DNA of 64,000 bases from Olsenella uli (GTDB lineage Bacteria > Actinomycetota > Coriobacteriia > Coriobacteriales > Atopobiaceae). The notes under the pieces are model-generated. The model did no database searches. It was not told where the DNA came from and saw only the letters and a program-made list of their open reading frames with translations. The position numbers were made by a program, and so were the translations under genes. The DNA is taken from positions 30,988-94,987 of the forward strand of contig NZ_CAAKON010000044.1 of the NCBI RefSeq assembly GCF_901212655.1. The letters run 5' to 3'. Shown piece by piece: positions 54,029 through 63,083 of this stretch (positions within the stretch are counted from its first letter, which is position 1; every line of letters starts with the position of its first letter).

Positions 54029-54870
54029 GGGCCGCTTTAGCAGCGGCCCTCTTTGTGGTCATGGCGCTTGCGTCCTGCGGCTCCGGCGCGAGCTCGGAGA
54101 CGCTCACCGTGGCGGGCTCCACCACGGTGCTACCCATCGCCGAGATGGCGGCGGAGGGCTTCGAGGGGCAGACGGGCACGCACGTGCTCGTGAGCGGCCT
54201 GGGCTCCAGCGCCGGCATCGAGGCCGTCTCGAACGGCACGGCCGACATCGCCACCTCCAGCCGTGACCTCACGGCAGAGGAGGCCTCCCATGAGCTCGTT
54301 GCCACCGTCATCGCGCACGACGGCATCGCCGTGATCGTGAATCCGGCCAACGGCGTGTCTGGCCTCACCACCGAGCAGCTCCGCGGCATCTACGCCGGCC
54401 GGATCACCAACTGGAGTGAGGTGGGTGGCCCCGACCTCGCCATCCAGGTGGTGAACCGCGACGAGGCCTCCGGCACGCGGGAGGCCTTCCGCTCCATCGT
54501 CATGGACGGCTCGGAGTTCGACCGCTCGGCGGCGGTCCTTCCCGGCACCGGCCAGGTGCGCGACGTCGTGAGCCGCACGCCGGGCGCCATCGGCTACATC
54601 TCCATCGGCTTCGTGGAGAGCGCCTACGCCACCACAACGGTGCGCGCCCTTCCCATCGACGGGGTGGAGGCCACCGAGGAGAGCGTCGAGGACGGCTCCT
54701 ATCCCATCTCGCGTGAGCTCTACTTCTTCACGAACGGCGACCCGCAGGGCACTTCCTACGACTACATCTCCTACGTGCTCTCCGATGGCATGGACCAGGT
54801 CATCCGCGACGCAGGCTACATCCCGGCCTATAACTCGATTCCCGGCCGCGGCGAGGGGAGCGACCAGTGA
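53917..54870 (+). CDS. pstS: phosphate-binding lipoprotein PstS
   Basis: PstS captures phosphate for the Pst importer. The mature part (from Cys54 in lipobox LASC) has the family motifs TVAGSTTVLPIAEMAAEGF, GLGSSAGIEAV, ADIATSSRDL, GRITNWSEVGG and NRDEASGTREAF. The start is odd. The only available start codon is TTG 53917, inside pgeF, giving 36 basic, unconserved residues before the signal-peptide helix (LPLGAALAAALFVVMALASC). GGGGTGA precedes the TTG. Either that leader is real, or an unconventional start or sequence change lies near 54010. The stop overlaps the permease start by 4 bases. Confidence 0.85.
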   Translation: MPDRRCAGIYRNARRPFLLLSGRSRQDRPSRRHRLPLGAALAAALFVVMALASCGSGASSETLTVAGSTTVLPIAEMAAEGFEGQTGTHVLVSGLGSSAGIEAVSNGTADIATSSRDLTAEEASHELVATVIAHDGIAVIVNPANGVSGLTTEQLRGIYAGRITNWSEVGGPDLAIQVVNRDEASGTREAFRSIVMDGSEFDRSAAVLPGTGQVRDVVSRTPGAIGYISIGFVESAYATTTVRALPIDGVEATEESVEDGSYPISRELYFFTNGDPQGTSYDYISYVLSDGMDQVIRDAGYIPAYNSIPGRGEGSDQ

Positions 54871-56807
54871 GCGACACGGCAAGCAACCTCAAGCAGGTAT
54901 CGGCGGCCACGCGCGTGAAGGAGGCGGCCCTCAGGAACCTCTTCCTCGCCTGCGCCTGCGTGGCGGTGCTGGCCGTCGTCCTCATCTTCGTCTTCACCTT
55001 CTGGAAGGCGATTCCCGTCATCACCCAGATTGGCCTTCCCGCCTTCTTCAGCCTCGACTGGGCGCCCACCGAGGGGCGCTACGGCATCCTCGCGTTGCTC
55101 GCGGGCTCGGGCATCGTGACGGTGGGCGCGCTGGCAATTGGCGTGCCGCTCGCGGTGGGCTGCGCCGTCTTCCTCACCGAGATTGCGGGCAAGCGCCTTG
55201 CCGGCATAGTGAGCACCGCGGTTGACCTGCTTGCCGGCGTGCCCTCGGTGGTCTACGGCTTCTTTGGCATTGTGGTGCTGCGCCCGCTCATCGCCGGCGC
55301 CACGGGCGGCCTGGGCTTTGGCGCCCTCACGGTGTGGCTCGTGCTTGCCATCATGATCGTGCCCACCATCACCACCCTCACCATGGACGCGCTGCGCTCC
55401 ATTCCCATGGGCATTCGCGAGGCAAGCTTTGCCATGGGCGCCACGCGCTGGCAGACCATCTACAAGGTGGTGCTCCCGGCGGCAAAGATGGGCATCGTCA
55501 ACGCCGTGGTGCTCGGCATGGGCCGTGCCATCGGCGAGACCATGGCCGTCCTCATGGTGGTGGGCAACGCGCCCGTCATCCCCGCGTCCGTCGCAAGCCC
55601 GCTCTCCACGCTCACGAGCCAGATTGCGCTCGACATGGGCTACTCGAGCGGCCTGCACAGGAGCGCCCTCTTTGGCATGGGCGTCGTCTTGTTCCTCATC
55701 TCGGCCGGGCTCGTGGGCATCGTGCGTGCCCTCTCGGCCGCCCGCGAGGGGGGTCGCGGCCGATCCAGGCATCGTCGCGCCAAGGCCGCCGACCGTGCGG
55801 TGAACGCGGTGGGCGTCTCGTTCAACCACGCCGAGGGAACGGCCGACCATGCGCCCGTGCAGAAGCTCGCGGCAGACTCCGTGACGCCCGTGACTGGCGT
55901 CGAGACCATTTCGCGCGAGGGCTCCCGCGCCCGCATCAAGCGCCTGCTGTCCTCCGGAAGCGCGAGCGGCGCAAACAAGGGCCGTACCAACGACGTCATG
56001 CTCGGCGTGTTCCGCGCCGCCGGCGTGCTCACCACGCTCGTGCTCGTGCTCATCATCGCCTTCGTGGCCGTGAACGGCCTGCCGGTCATGTCGCTCGACT
56101 TCATCTTTGGCTGGCCCCACGGCGTCAACGCCGAGGGCGGCATCTTCCCCACGATCGTCTCCACCATCTACGTCACGGCGCTCGCGATGCTCATCTGCAC
56201 GCCGGTGGCGGTGCTGGCGGCCGTCTACCTCGCCGAGTACGCCAAGCAGGGCAGGCTCGTGACCTTCATCCGCTATGCGGCCGACACCCTCTCCAGCGTG
56301 CCTTCCATCGTCATGGGCCTCTTTGGCTACGCGATGTTCGTCGAGGCGATGGGCTTCGGCCTCTCGATGCTCTCCGCCGCTCTGGCGCTTGCGCTCATGA
56401 TGCTGCCCATCGTCATGCGCACCACCGAGGAGGCCATCCGCGCCGTGCCTCGCTACATTCGCTGGGGCGCCTACGGTCTGGGCGCCACCAAGTGGCAGGT
56501 GGTCTCCAAGATCGTGCTGCCCAGCGCCTTCCCGCGCATCGCCACGGGCATCGTGCTCGCCATCGGCCGCGCCATCGGCGAGACGGCCGTGGTGCTCTAC
56601 ACCATGGGCCAGGCCATCAACCTGCCCGTGACGCCGCTTGACTCGGGCCGTCCCATGACGATCCACCTCTACCAGCTTGCCAACGAGGGCATCAACATGC
56701 AGGCCGCCTACGGCACGGCCCTGCTGCTCATGATCATGATTCTCGCGTTCAACCTCTTTGCGCGCCACATCTCGCGCAAGAGCGCTCAGAAGTCGAAGGG
56801 AAACTAG
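54867..56807 (+). CDS. fused phosphate ABC transporter permease PstC-PstA
   Basis: Both membrane subunits of the Pst importer are joined in one 646-residue protein. Residues about 20-290 are PstC-like (YGILALLAGSGIVTVGALAIGVPLAVG, LAGVPSVVYGFFG, loop SFAMGATRWQTIYKVVLPAA). A charged, disordered linker spans about 292-370. Residues about 375-640 are PstA-like (GWPHGVNAEGGIFPTIVSTIYVTALAM, SSVPSIVMGLFGYAMF, loop YGLGATKWQVVSKIVLPSA). No stop or internal start marks a boundary. It is followed 3 bp later by pstB. Confidence 0.93.
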   Translation: MSDTASNLKQVSAATRVKEAALRNLFLACACVAVLAVVLIFVFTFWKAIPVITQIGLPAFFSLDWAPTEGRYGILALLAGSGIVTVGALAIGVPLAVGCAVFLTEIAGKRLAGIVSTAVDLLAGVPSVVYGFFGIVVLRPLIAGATGGLGFGALTVWLVLAIMIVPTITTLTMDALRSIPMGIREASFAMGATRWQTIYKVVLPAAKMGIVNAVVLGMGRAIGETMAVLMVVGNAPVIPASVASPLSTLTSQIALDMGYSSGLHRSALFGMGVVLFLISAGLVGIVRALSAAREGGRGRSRHRRAKAADRAVNAVGVSFNHAEGTADHAPVQKLAADSVTPVTGVETISREGSRARIKRLLSSGSASGANKGRTNDVMLGVFRAAGVLTTLVLVLIIAFVAVNGLPVMSLDFIFGWPHGVNAEGGIFPTIVSTIYVTALAMLICTPVAVLAAVYLAEYAKQGRLVTFIRYAADTLSSVPSIVMGLFGYAMFVEAMGFGLSMLSAALALALMMLPIVMRTTEEAIRAVPRYIRWGAYGLGATKWQVVSKIVLPSAFPRIATGIVLAIGRAIGETAVVLYTMGQAINLPVTPLDSGRPMTIHLYQLANEGINMQAAYGTALLLMIMILAFNLFARHISRKSAQKSKGN

Positions 56808-56810
56808 GCC

Positions 56811-57614
56811 ATGACCGTCTATCGCCACGCGCCCGAGAACCACGGAGAGGGCATCCACGTCGAGGGCTTCGACTTCTGGTACGGGAGCTTCCACGCCCTC
56901 ACCGGGGTCACCATGGACGTGGCCCCCAACGCCATCACGGCCTTCATCGGCCCGTCCGGCTGCGGCAAGTCCACGTTCCTGCGCTGCATGAACCGCATGA
57001 ACGACCTCATCGAGGGCACACGCTGCGAGGGCACCATGCAGCTCGACGGCTCCGACATCTACGCCGCCGGCGTCGACCCCGTGGACCTGCGCCGCCGCGT
57101 GGGCATGATCTTCCAGCAGCCCAACCCGTTTCCCAAGAGCATCTACGAGAACGTGGCCTTTGGTCCGCGCCTGCTGGGTGTCACCTCCAAGAGCGACCTC
57201 GATGGCATCGTCGAGGAGTCGCTCAAGCGCTCCAACCTCTGGAAGGAGGTTGCCGACCAGCTGGACAAGAACGGCCTTGCGCTCTCCGGCGGCCAGCAGC
57301 AGCGCCTCTGCATCGCGCGCACCCTCGCCGTGCAGCCCGATGTCCTGCTCATGGACGAGCCCTGCTCGGCCATCGACCCCACGAGCGTCCAGCGCGTCGA
57401 GGACCTCATGGCCGAGCTCAAGGACGAGATGACCATCATCATCGTCACCCACAGCATGCAGCAGGCGGCCCGCGTGTCAGACTACATGGCCTTCTTCCTG
57501 CAGGAGCATGCCGGCGAGCCGGCGGGTCTCGTGGAGTACGGCAACACGCGCGAGATCTTCAGCTCGCCCAAGGACAGCCGCACCGAGGACTACATCACCG
57601 GCCGCTTCGGCTAG
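56811..57614 (+). CDS. pstB: phosphate ABC transporter ATPase PstB
   Basis: PstB powers phosphate import. The 267-residue ATPase has Walker [10 protein letters not shown], the PstB-specific [13 protein letters not shown]-loop [18 protein letters not shown], signature [14 protein letters not shown], Walker [13 protein letters not shown], and switch [13 protein letters not shown]. The ATG follows the fused permease by 3 bp. It needs only the one fused membrane partner. Confidence 0.97.
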   Translation: MTVYRHAPENHGEGIHVEGFDFWYGSFHALTGVTMDVAPNAITAFIGPSGCGKSTFLRCMNRMNDLIEGTRCEGTMQLDGSDIYAAGVDPVDLRRRVGMIFQQPNPFPKSIYENVAFGPRLLGVTSKSDLDGIVEESLKRSNLWKEVADQLDKNGLALSGGQQQRLCIARTLAVQPDVLLMDEPCSAIDPTSVQRVEDLMAELKDEMTIIIVTHSMQQAARVSDYMAFFLQEHAGEPAGLVEYGNTREIFSSPKDSRTEDYITGRFG

Positions 57615-57688
57615 CGGGAGGGGGCGCACGCCTCGGCCCGCCACGTCAGGCATCCCACATTCCCACGCATTCCACCCAGGGAGGCACC

Positions 57689-58468
57689 ATGCGCGACACC
57701 TTCAATCGCGAGCTCACCGAGATGCGCCAGGAGCTCGTCTCCATCTACGCCAACATCGACCTGGCGCTTCATGACGCCGTGGACGCCCTCGCCGCAGGCA
57801 ACCGCGAGAAGGCCCAGGAGGTGCGCGAGCTCACCCGCGAGCTCGACCGCCGCTGCGCCGCGCTCGAGGACAAGGCGTTCTCCATGATCGTGACCCAGCA
57901 GCCGGTGGCAAGCGACCTGCGCCTCATCCAGTTCGCCATCTACGCCAACTTCAACCTGGAGCGCATGTCCAACCACGTGCGCAACATCGCCAAGACCGCG
58001 CTTCGCTGCGCGGGCCGCCAGGTTCCCGGGCAGCTGCTGGACCTGCTGGCGAGCGAGGGGCACCTCGTCTACCGCGTGCTCTCCAGCTGCGTGATGGCCA
58101 TCGTGGAGGAGGACCTGCGCCTTGCCACCTCGCTGCCCACGCTCGACGAGCCGGTCGACGATCTCTACAAGCAGTTCTTTCGCACGCTCGCCACATTTGG
58201 CCCGGAGGACGACATGGACGCCGCAAGTCGTGTCATCATGGCCTCCCGCATGCTCGAGCGCATCTCGGACAACGCGGTGGAGGTGGGCGAGCGCCTCGTG
58301 GTGCTGCTCACCGGTGAGCACGTGAGCCTGGACGACCTTGCGGAGCTGGGCGATGAGGAGCTCGCGCGCCTCTACGTCACGCGTGGCGTGGGCCTCAGGC
58401 ACGGCAAGCGCGTCGACGAGAAGCTTGCGCGCCAGATTCCCGAGGTTACCATCGAGGGTGACAAGTAG
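57689..58468 (+). CDS. phoU: phosphate transport regulator PhoU
   Basis: PhoU is a peripheral helical protein that links Pst activity to a PhoR-type sensor kinase. The 259-residue protein has two three-helix repeats; each carries a metal-binding E/DxxxD pattern in helices such as LRLIQFAIYANFNLERMSNHVRNIAKTAL and MILERISDN-like SRMLERISDNAVEVGERLV. The ATG follows GGGAGGCACC. No phoR/phoP or Pho-box is in this window. Confidence 0.93.
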   Translation: MRDTFNRELTEMRQELVSIYANIDLALHDAVDALAAGNREKAQEVRELTRELDRRCAALEDKAFSMIVTQQPVASDLRLIQFAIYANFNLERMSNHVRNIAKTALRCAGRQVPGQLLDLLASEGHLVYRVLSSCVMAIVEEDLRLATSLPTLDEPVDDLYKQFFRTLATFGPEDDMDAASRVIMASRMLERISDNAVEVGERLVVLLTGEHVSLDDLAELGDEELARLYVTRGVGLRHGKRVDEKLARQIPEVTIEGDK

Positions 58469-58494
58469 GCGCGCGTTCGGAAAGGATGCTGAGC

Positions 58495-59265
58495 ATGGAC
58501 ACGAGCGAGGGGGAGTCTGGCACCGCTGCGGCCATGGGGGCCGGGCTTGAGCCGGATGCCGGGTACGAGGACCTCGTCCGCGAGCGCAGGGAGGCGATTC
58601 TCTCGAGGCTCGAGGAGGCATGCGCGCGCTCCGGTCGCACGACGTCTGAGGTGCTTGTGGAGGCCGTCTCCAAGACGGTGGGGCCCGAGGCCGTGGTTGC
58701 CGCCATGCGCGCCGGCTATGAGGCCTTTGGCGAGAACCGTCCCCAGGAGCTCGTGCGCAAGCTCGACGCCCTTTCCGCGGCTGGCATCGAGGCTCCGCGC
58801 TTCGACATGATCGGCAACCTCCAGACCAACAAGATCAACCAGGTGCTTGGACGGGCGCACCTCATCCATTCGATTTCCTCGTCGCACCTCGCCGAGGCCG
58901 TCTCGAAGCGCGCCGAGCGCGGGGGCCTGCGCGTGCCGGTGCTCTTGGAGTGCAACGTCTCGGGCGAGGCGTCCAAGAGCGGCTTTTCGCCGGACGAGGC
59001 GCGCGCGGCCGCCGAGGGGCTGGCGGCGCTTCCCGGCATTACGCTCGAGGGCATCATGACCATGGCGCCCGCCCACGACGCGGACGCCGCACGCCGTACG
59101 TTCAGCGGCCTGCGCGAGCTCGCGAATGACCTTCGGCGGCGCACGGGGCTCGGCCTGCCCACGCTTTCCTGCGGAATGAGTGATGATTTCACAATTGCGG
59201 TGGAGGAGGGCGCTACCCTCGTTAGGCTTGGAAGGATAGCGTTCTCTTCCGATTACGCCCTCTAG
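58495..59265 (+). CDS. PLP homeostasis protein (YggS/PROSC family)
   Basis: YggS-family proteins bind pyridoxal phosphate without known catalysis and keep PLP balanced. The 256-residue alanine-racemase-like barrel has the PLP lysine in EAVSKTV, then GYEAFGENRPQEL, FDMIGNLQTNKINQVL, LLECNVSGEASKSGF, GIMTMAP and LSCGMSDDFTIAVEEGATLVRLG. ATG 58495 has GGAAAGG at good distance; 58486 abuts it. In many Gram-positive bacteria this gene directly follows pgeF; here the pst block separates them. sepF follows. Confidence 0.93.
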   Translation: MDTSEGESGTAAAMGAGLEPDAGYEDLVRERREAILSRLEEACARSGRTTSEVLVEAVSKTVGPEAVVAAMRAGYEAFGENRPQELVRKLDALSAAGIEAPRFDMIGNLQTNKINQVLGRAHLIHSISSSHLAEAVSKRAERGGLRVPVLLECNVSGEASKSGFSPDEARAAAEGLAALPGITLEGIMTMAPAHDADAARRTFSGLRELANDLRRRTGLGLPTLSCGMSDDFTIAVEEGATLVRLGRIAFSSDYAL

Positions 59266-59328
59266 GGCGCCGGACCGCCCGGGACACGAACGCGGCGTAC
59301 GGGCGCTCGAGCAGACATGGGGAACCAC

Positions 59329-60105
59329 ATGGGATTTTTCGACAGCATCAAGGACGCCGTCCAGGACCGCATCCACCCGCAGGGTGGCCGGGACGACTAC
59401 TACGACGACGGCTACTACGACGACGGCTACGACGAGTACGGCTCGGATGGCTACGACGACGGCTATGGCAGCTCCCAGCCGGCGCCCGCCCACACCGAGC
59501 AGCGCTCCGGCCTGCTGGGCAATCCGTCGCGTCCCGAGGCGGACAGCGTCTCGGTCTACACGCGCTCTGGCAGACATCTGTCGAGCGAGGATCTCTCGCC
59601 CAATGCGGACCGCTATCGAGACGACTCCGGTTATCGCGACGACGGCGCTTACCGCACGGCAGACGACTCCTGGCGCGCCAGTGCAGACCGCGTGGTGGAC
59701 ACCGAGCCCGTCACCCACGCCGATCCCAGCGCATCCTACGTGCCGGCGATGTCCCAGCCCGGCGTCTTTGGCTCCACGGGCAACACGCCCGGCGACGTGG
59801 GGCTCACGGCCGTGCCGCGCGTGACCTCCGGCAAGCTTCCGCCCTATGTCCTGAGGCCCACGAGCTACGACGATGTGCAGATGGTCATCCGCCGCGTCCG
59901 CACCAACCAGCCGGTGGTGCTCTGCTTCAAGAACCTCAAGATCGAGACGGCCAAGCGCGTGCTGGACTTCTGCTTTGGCCTCGCCTGTGGCGTGGACGGC
60001 TCGGTCGAGGAGCTTGGCGACCGCGCGTTCGTCGTGCTGCCGCGGGGCATCACCCTCACAGATTCCGACATGGCGAAGCTTCGCCAGGAGGGCGTGTTTC
60101 GATAG
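59329..60105 (+). CDS. sepF: FtsZ membrane anchor SepF
   Basis: SepF binds the membrane through an N-terminal amphipathic helix and FtsZ through its C-terminal domain. In the 258-residue protein the helix is MGFFDSIKDAVQDRI. A long Asp/Tyr/Gly-rich linker (DDYYDDGYYDDGYDEYG and similar) follows. The core domain (about 170-258) has VLRPTSYDDVQMVIRRV, PVVLCFKNL, RVLDFCFGLACGVDGSVEEL and FVVLPRGITLT. ATG 59329 starts the conserved helix and has GGGGAA upstream; ATG 59317 does not. With no ftsA in the division cluster, SepF is the likely main anchor. Confidence 0.93.
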   Translation: MGFFDSIKDAVQDRIHPQGGRDDYYDDGYYDDGYDEYGSDGYDDGYGSSQPAPAHTEQRSGLLGNPSRPEADSVSVYTRSGRHLSSEDLSPNADRYRDDSGYRDDGAYRTADDSWRASADRVVDTEPVTHADPSASYVPAMSQPGVFGSTGNTPGDVGLTAVPRVTSGKLPPYVLRPTSYDDVQMVIRRVRTNQPVVLCFKNLKIETAKRVLDFCFGLACGVDGSVEELGDRAFVVLPRGITLTDSDMAKLRQEGVFR

Positions 60106-60180
60106 GGCGTCCCATCTCTCAAGATCGTTTGCTCGCGGCGGCCTCGCACGGCCGCCGCGCTCGTTAGAAAGGATGTTTGA

Positions 60181-61008
60181 ATGGCAACTGAAACCGCGCC
60201 CCAGGCGCTCGACGTGAGGGTTGGCGTCATCGGCGGCGGCTCCATGGGCGGAGCGATTGCCCGCGGGCTCGTGGCCTCCGACACGCTCGAGGGTGCCAAC
60301 GTCATCGTTTGTGACCACGGTGCCGCCAAGCTCGCGGCCCTCGCCGAGGCTGGTGTTACAACCCGCCCCGATGCGGACGCGCTTCTTGCCGAGGACCCCT
60401 CAGTGGTGGTGCTCGCCGTGAAGCCGCAGGTGCTTGGCGCCCTGCTCGACGAGGTCTCCGCACGCCTTGCCGGCAAGCTCGTCGTCTCCATCGCGGCTGG
60501 CGTCACCCTCGAGACGCTCGAGAGCCGCCTGCCGGGTGCTCGCGTGGTTCGCGTGATGCCCAACCTGCCGGTATCTGTGCGCTCCGGCGCCTCTGCCGTC
60601 GCCGGCGGCACCGCCGCCACCACTGACGACGTCGAGCTCGTGCGTACCCTCTTCGCCGCGCTCGGCTCGGCCGAGGTCATGCGCGAGGACCAGCTGGACG
60701 CCGAGGGTGCCGTGGTGGGTTGCGGCCCGGCCTACTTCGCCCTCATGGTGGACGCCCTCACGCGCGCCGGCATCCGCGCCGGCCTTCCCGCCAAGGCCTC
60801 TCGCGAGATGGTGAACGCCACCATGCTCGGCGTGGCCGAGATGCTCAAGGAGTCCGGCGAGCACCCGCGCACCTATATGGAGCGCGTCACCTCGCCCGGC
60901 GGCACCACGGCCGCGGCCCTCTACGAGCTCGAGCCGCTCATGGTCGAAGGGGCCTATGCCGCCGTCGATGCCGCGCTCGAGCGCACGGCAGAGCTGGCGA
61001 GGGGTTAG
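60181..61008 (+). CDS. proC: pyrroline-5-carboxylate reductase
   Basis: ProC reduces pyrroline-5-carboxylate to proline with NAD(P)H. The 275-residue protein has the Rossmann motif VGVIGGGSMGGAIARGL, AVKPQVLGALL, SIAAGVTLETLE, RVMPNLPVSVRSG, GCGPAYFALMVDAL and the signature TMLGVAEMLKESGEHPRTYMERVTSPGGTTAAAL. It lies within the sepF-yggT interval, as in several Gram-positive division clusters. The ATG follows AGAAAGGATG. Confidence 0.96.
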   Translation: MATETAPQALDVRVGVIGGGSMGGAIARGLVASDTLEGANVIVCDHGAAKLAALAEAGVTTRPDADALLAEDPSVVVLAVKPQVLGALLDEVSARLAGKLVVSIAAGVTLETLESRLPGARVVRVMPNLPVSVRSGASAVAGGTAATTDDVELVRTLFAALGSAEVMREDQLDAEGAVVGCGPAYFALMVDALTRAGIRAGLPAKASREMVNATMLGVAEMLKESGEHPRTYMERVTSPGGTTAAALYELEPLMVEGAYAAVDAALERTAELARG

Positions 61009-61011
61009 CGG

Positions 61012-61290
61012 ATGGTGCTCTATCAGGTGGCCCAGGTCCTCAATGGGCTCATCGACTTCTACGAGTGGTTGGTTATCGCCTGGTGTCTGCTCTCGTGGTT
61101 CCCGCTGAGGGAGGGGAGCTTCATTGCCGACGTCGCCGTTGTCGTCAACAACATCGTGGCGCCGTACATGGGGCTGCTCCGACGCTTCATCCCGCCGGTT
61201 ATGGGCATCGACTTCTCGCCCATCCTCGGCGTCCTGGTCCTTCAGGTCATCCAAAGTGCCCTGCCCAGGTTGCTCCTTTCTCTGGCCTGA
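61012..61290 (+). CDS. YggT-family membrane protein
   Basis: YggT proteins are small membrane proteins commonly encoded between sepF and divIVA; their role is not well defined. The 92 residues contain two hydrophobic segments (about 2-28 and 40-60), with WCLLSWFPLREGSF between them, and a C-terminal PILGVLVLQVIQSAL. The WCLLSW...PYMGLLRRFIPPVMGIDFSPI pattern is typical. The start lies 3 bp after proC. Confidence 0.9.
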   Translation: MVLYQVAQVLNGLIDFYEWLVIAWCLLSWFPLREGSFIADVAVVVNNIVAPYMGLLRRFIPPVMGIDFSPILGVLVLQVIQSALPRLLLSLA

Positions 61291-61310
61291 TGATTTGGCG
61301 TGCCTCCCGG

Positions 61311-61361
61311 CGAGCCGGCTTGCCAACCGAGCCGGCTTGCCAACCGAGCCGGCTTGCCGTC
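61311..61361. repeat. 17-bp tandem repeat after yggT
   Basis: CGAGCCGGCTTGCCAAC occurs at 61311, 61328 and (partly) 61345. It lies in the 337-bp yggT-divIVA gap, which otherwise holds TTTGACTCATT at 61365 (also present in the hairpin near 13200) and the divIVA promoter region. Confidence 0.85.
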
Positions 61362-61559
61362 CAATTTGACTCATTTGGCTGACAAGGTGAGCTTTGCATT
61401 GCCCGGCACCTCACCACGTAGGCCCCAGTGGGCGCTTTGACTTGTCGTTGCGTTCCTCTTTGTGCCGGTTTGTACCGGCCCGGGACGCTGCGTAAGTGGC
61501 ATTCAAGGCATCAGGGCCCGCTTCCCGTGAAAGACTCATCCTCTTTTCGCGAGGGTGGG

Positions 61560-61565
61560 TATACT
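61560..61565 (+). promoter_or_regulatory. -10 box for divIVA
   Basis: TATACT stands 62 bp before the divIVA ATG with no consensus -35 ahead of it. It is the only good -10 match in the gap. Confidence 0.4.
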
Positions 61566-61627
61566 ACCGACTTAGCGTATTGCGTGACCCGGGGGTGCCC
61601 GGCCACAGGAATCGAAAGGGAATCAGA

Positions 61628-62386
61628 ATGGCAATCACACCCGCAGAGATCGACCAGCTCACCTTCTCTCCCTCCAAGCACGGCTATGACACCGACGAGG
61701 TCGACGCCTTCCTCGAGCGCCTTTCCGGCGAGGTTGACGCGATGCTCCAGAAGATCGCAGACCTCAAGGGTCGCCTGACCTCCTCCGAGCAGCAGCTCGC
61801 TGCTTCCCAGGCCCAGGTGTCCCAGCTCCAGCAGCAGCTCCAGCAGGTCTCCAGCTCCGCCCAGCAGACGCTGCCCGCGCCCGCCCCGATCGCCGAGGCG
61901 CCCGTCGTGGCCACGCCCTCCGAGAGCCAGATCTCGAAGGTCCTCATCGTTGCCCAGCAGAGCGCCGACAAGATGGTTGCCGACGCCCGCGACACCGCGG
62001 AGAAGATCCGCAACGAGGCCGATCAGAAGGCCCGCGAGGTCATCCGTCAGGCTCTCGCCGAGAAGCAGAACGAGCTCGACGAGATGGATCGCCTGAAGCA
62101 GTCTCGCGAGGAGTTCCGCGACCAGTACAAGGCGCTGCTCCAGCACTTCATGGACGACGCCGACAACGCTTTCTCCCAGCAGATGCTCACCAGTACGCCC
62201 ACGGGCTCCGCTGCCGTCTCCGCCTCGCGCGCGATGCCGGCCATGCCGTCTGCCCACGTGGCTGCCCCGGCCCCTGTGACGCCGGCCCCGGCTCCCGTCG
62301 CCCCCCACGCCGACGCCGATGCAACGGTGCTGGCCCCGCAGCAGCAGGCTCCGATCTCCGGCGTTGACGTCGACGACCTGGACTAA
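61628..62386 (+). CDS. divIVA: DivIVA/Wag31-type polar and septal protein
   Basis: DivIVA binds curved membranes at poles and septa; in Actinobacteria it (Wag31) directs polar growth. The 252-residue protein has the N-terminal membrane-binding region ITPAEIDQLTFSPSKHGYDTDEVDAFLERLSGEVD, a coiled coil around 40-75, a second one around 105-185 (QSADKMVADARDTAEKIRNEADQK), and an Ala/Pro-rich tail. ATG 61628 has GAAAGGG at good spacing; the upstream extension is not family-like. A terminator follows. Confidence 0.93.
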   Translation: MAITPAEIDQLTFSPSKHGYDTDEVDAFLERLSGEVDAMLQKIADLKGRLTSSEQQLAASQAQVSQLQQQLQQVSSSAQQTLPAPAPIAEAPVVATPSESQISKVLIVAQQSADKMVADARDTAEKIRNEADQKAREVIRQALAEKQNELDEMDRLKQSREEFRDQYKALLQHFMDDADNAFSQQMLTSTPTGSAAVSASRAMPAMPSAHVAAPAPVTPAPAPVAPHADADATVLAPQQQAPISGVDVDDLD

Positions 62387-62575
62387 CGAGCACGGCTTCG
62401 TCGTTGGCCGAGTACCGTTGCGCTGCCCGCCATTCTGGAGATGGTTGTCGGCGTAGTCGCGAGAGGGTCGGATTGCAATTGGTGACTAGGTTTTCGGCAC
62501 GGGTGCGAGAGGGCCGGACGCAGTTGGCGACTAGGTTTTCGGCAACTCGTTATTCTTGATGTGTTTCATGATGTG

Positions 62576-62612
62576 AAGGCGTCGTTGAGCTTGGCTCGGC
62601 GACGCCTTTTTC
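62576..62612 (+). terminator. terminator downstream of divIVA
   Basis: AAGGCGTCG (62576-62584) pairs with CGACGCCTT (62600-62608) and runs into TTTTTC. Its right half and the T-run are duplicated at 62693-62709 as part of a 98-bp repeat. Confidence 0.7.
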
Positions 62613-62790
62613 TGTCTTCAGAGCCCTGCTGCGGCTCCCTGCCCTGCGTTCCTTGGTATCCCGCGTCTTTCTGTCCACGTATCCGAGCGATTCTCGGCGA
62701 CGCCTTTTTCTTCAGAGCCCTGGTGTGGTTCTCTCTGCCCTGCGTTGTCTTGTTATCCCGCGCCTTTCTGTCCGTGAATCCGGCGCCTTT
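62595..62790. repeat. 98-bp imperfect tandem duplication
   Basis: CTCGGCGACGCCTTTTTC begins copies at 62595 and 62693. Both continue with TTCAGAGCCCTG, CTGCCCTGCGTT, TATCCCGCG and TTTCTGTCC. The first copy includes the divIVA terminator's right arm. Confidence 0.85.
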
Positions 62791-62803
62791 CTGCCCGCGA
62801 ATC

Positions 62804-63025
62804 CGGGCGATTGCGGGATGGGGCCGGCGTGGGGCGGTGCGGCGCCCCATTTCGTCCACGAATCCGGTCGGTTGCAGGATGGGGCCGGCGTGGGGCAGCA
62901 CGGCACCCCATTCTGTCCACGTATCCGGCGCCTTTCTGTCCACGAATCTGTGCGATTGCGGGATAGATGTGGCGTGGGGCAGCACGGCACCCCATTCTGT
63001 CCACGAATCCGGTCGGTTGCGTAGC
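62804..63025. repeat. 61-bp repeat array related to the left-end repeats
   Basis: Units carrying CGATTGCGGGAT or CGGTTGCAGGAT begin at about 62808, 62869, 62953 and 63014 (steps 61, 84 and 61; the 84 step includes an extra GGCGCCTTTCTGTCCACGAA segment). Each unit ends TGTCCACGAATCC or a variant. The complement of the 240-bp copy at the left end reads TGTCCACGAATC...GGCGGTTGCG, matching 22 of 25 positions. Frames through it are repeat-derived. The whole 62387-63588 gap (about 1.2 kb) holds no gene I can support. Confidence 0.85.
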
Positions 63026-63083
63026 TGCGGCGGATACGTGCCGAACGGCGTGTGACCGATTGTGTGAGTGCCGTGGGTGCGCC

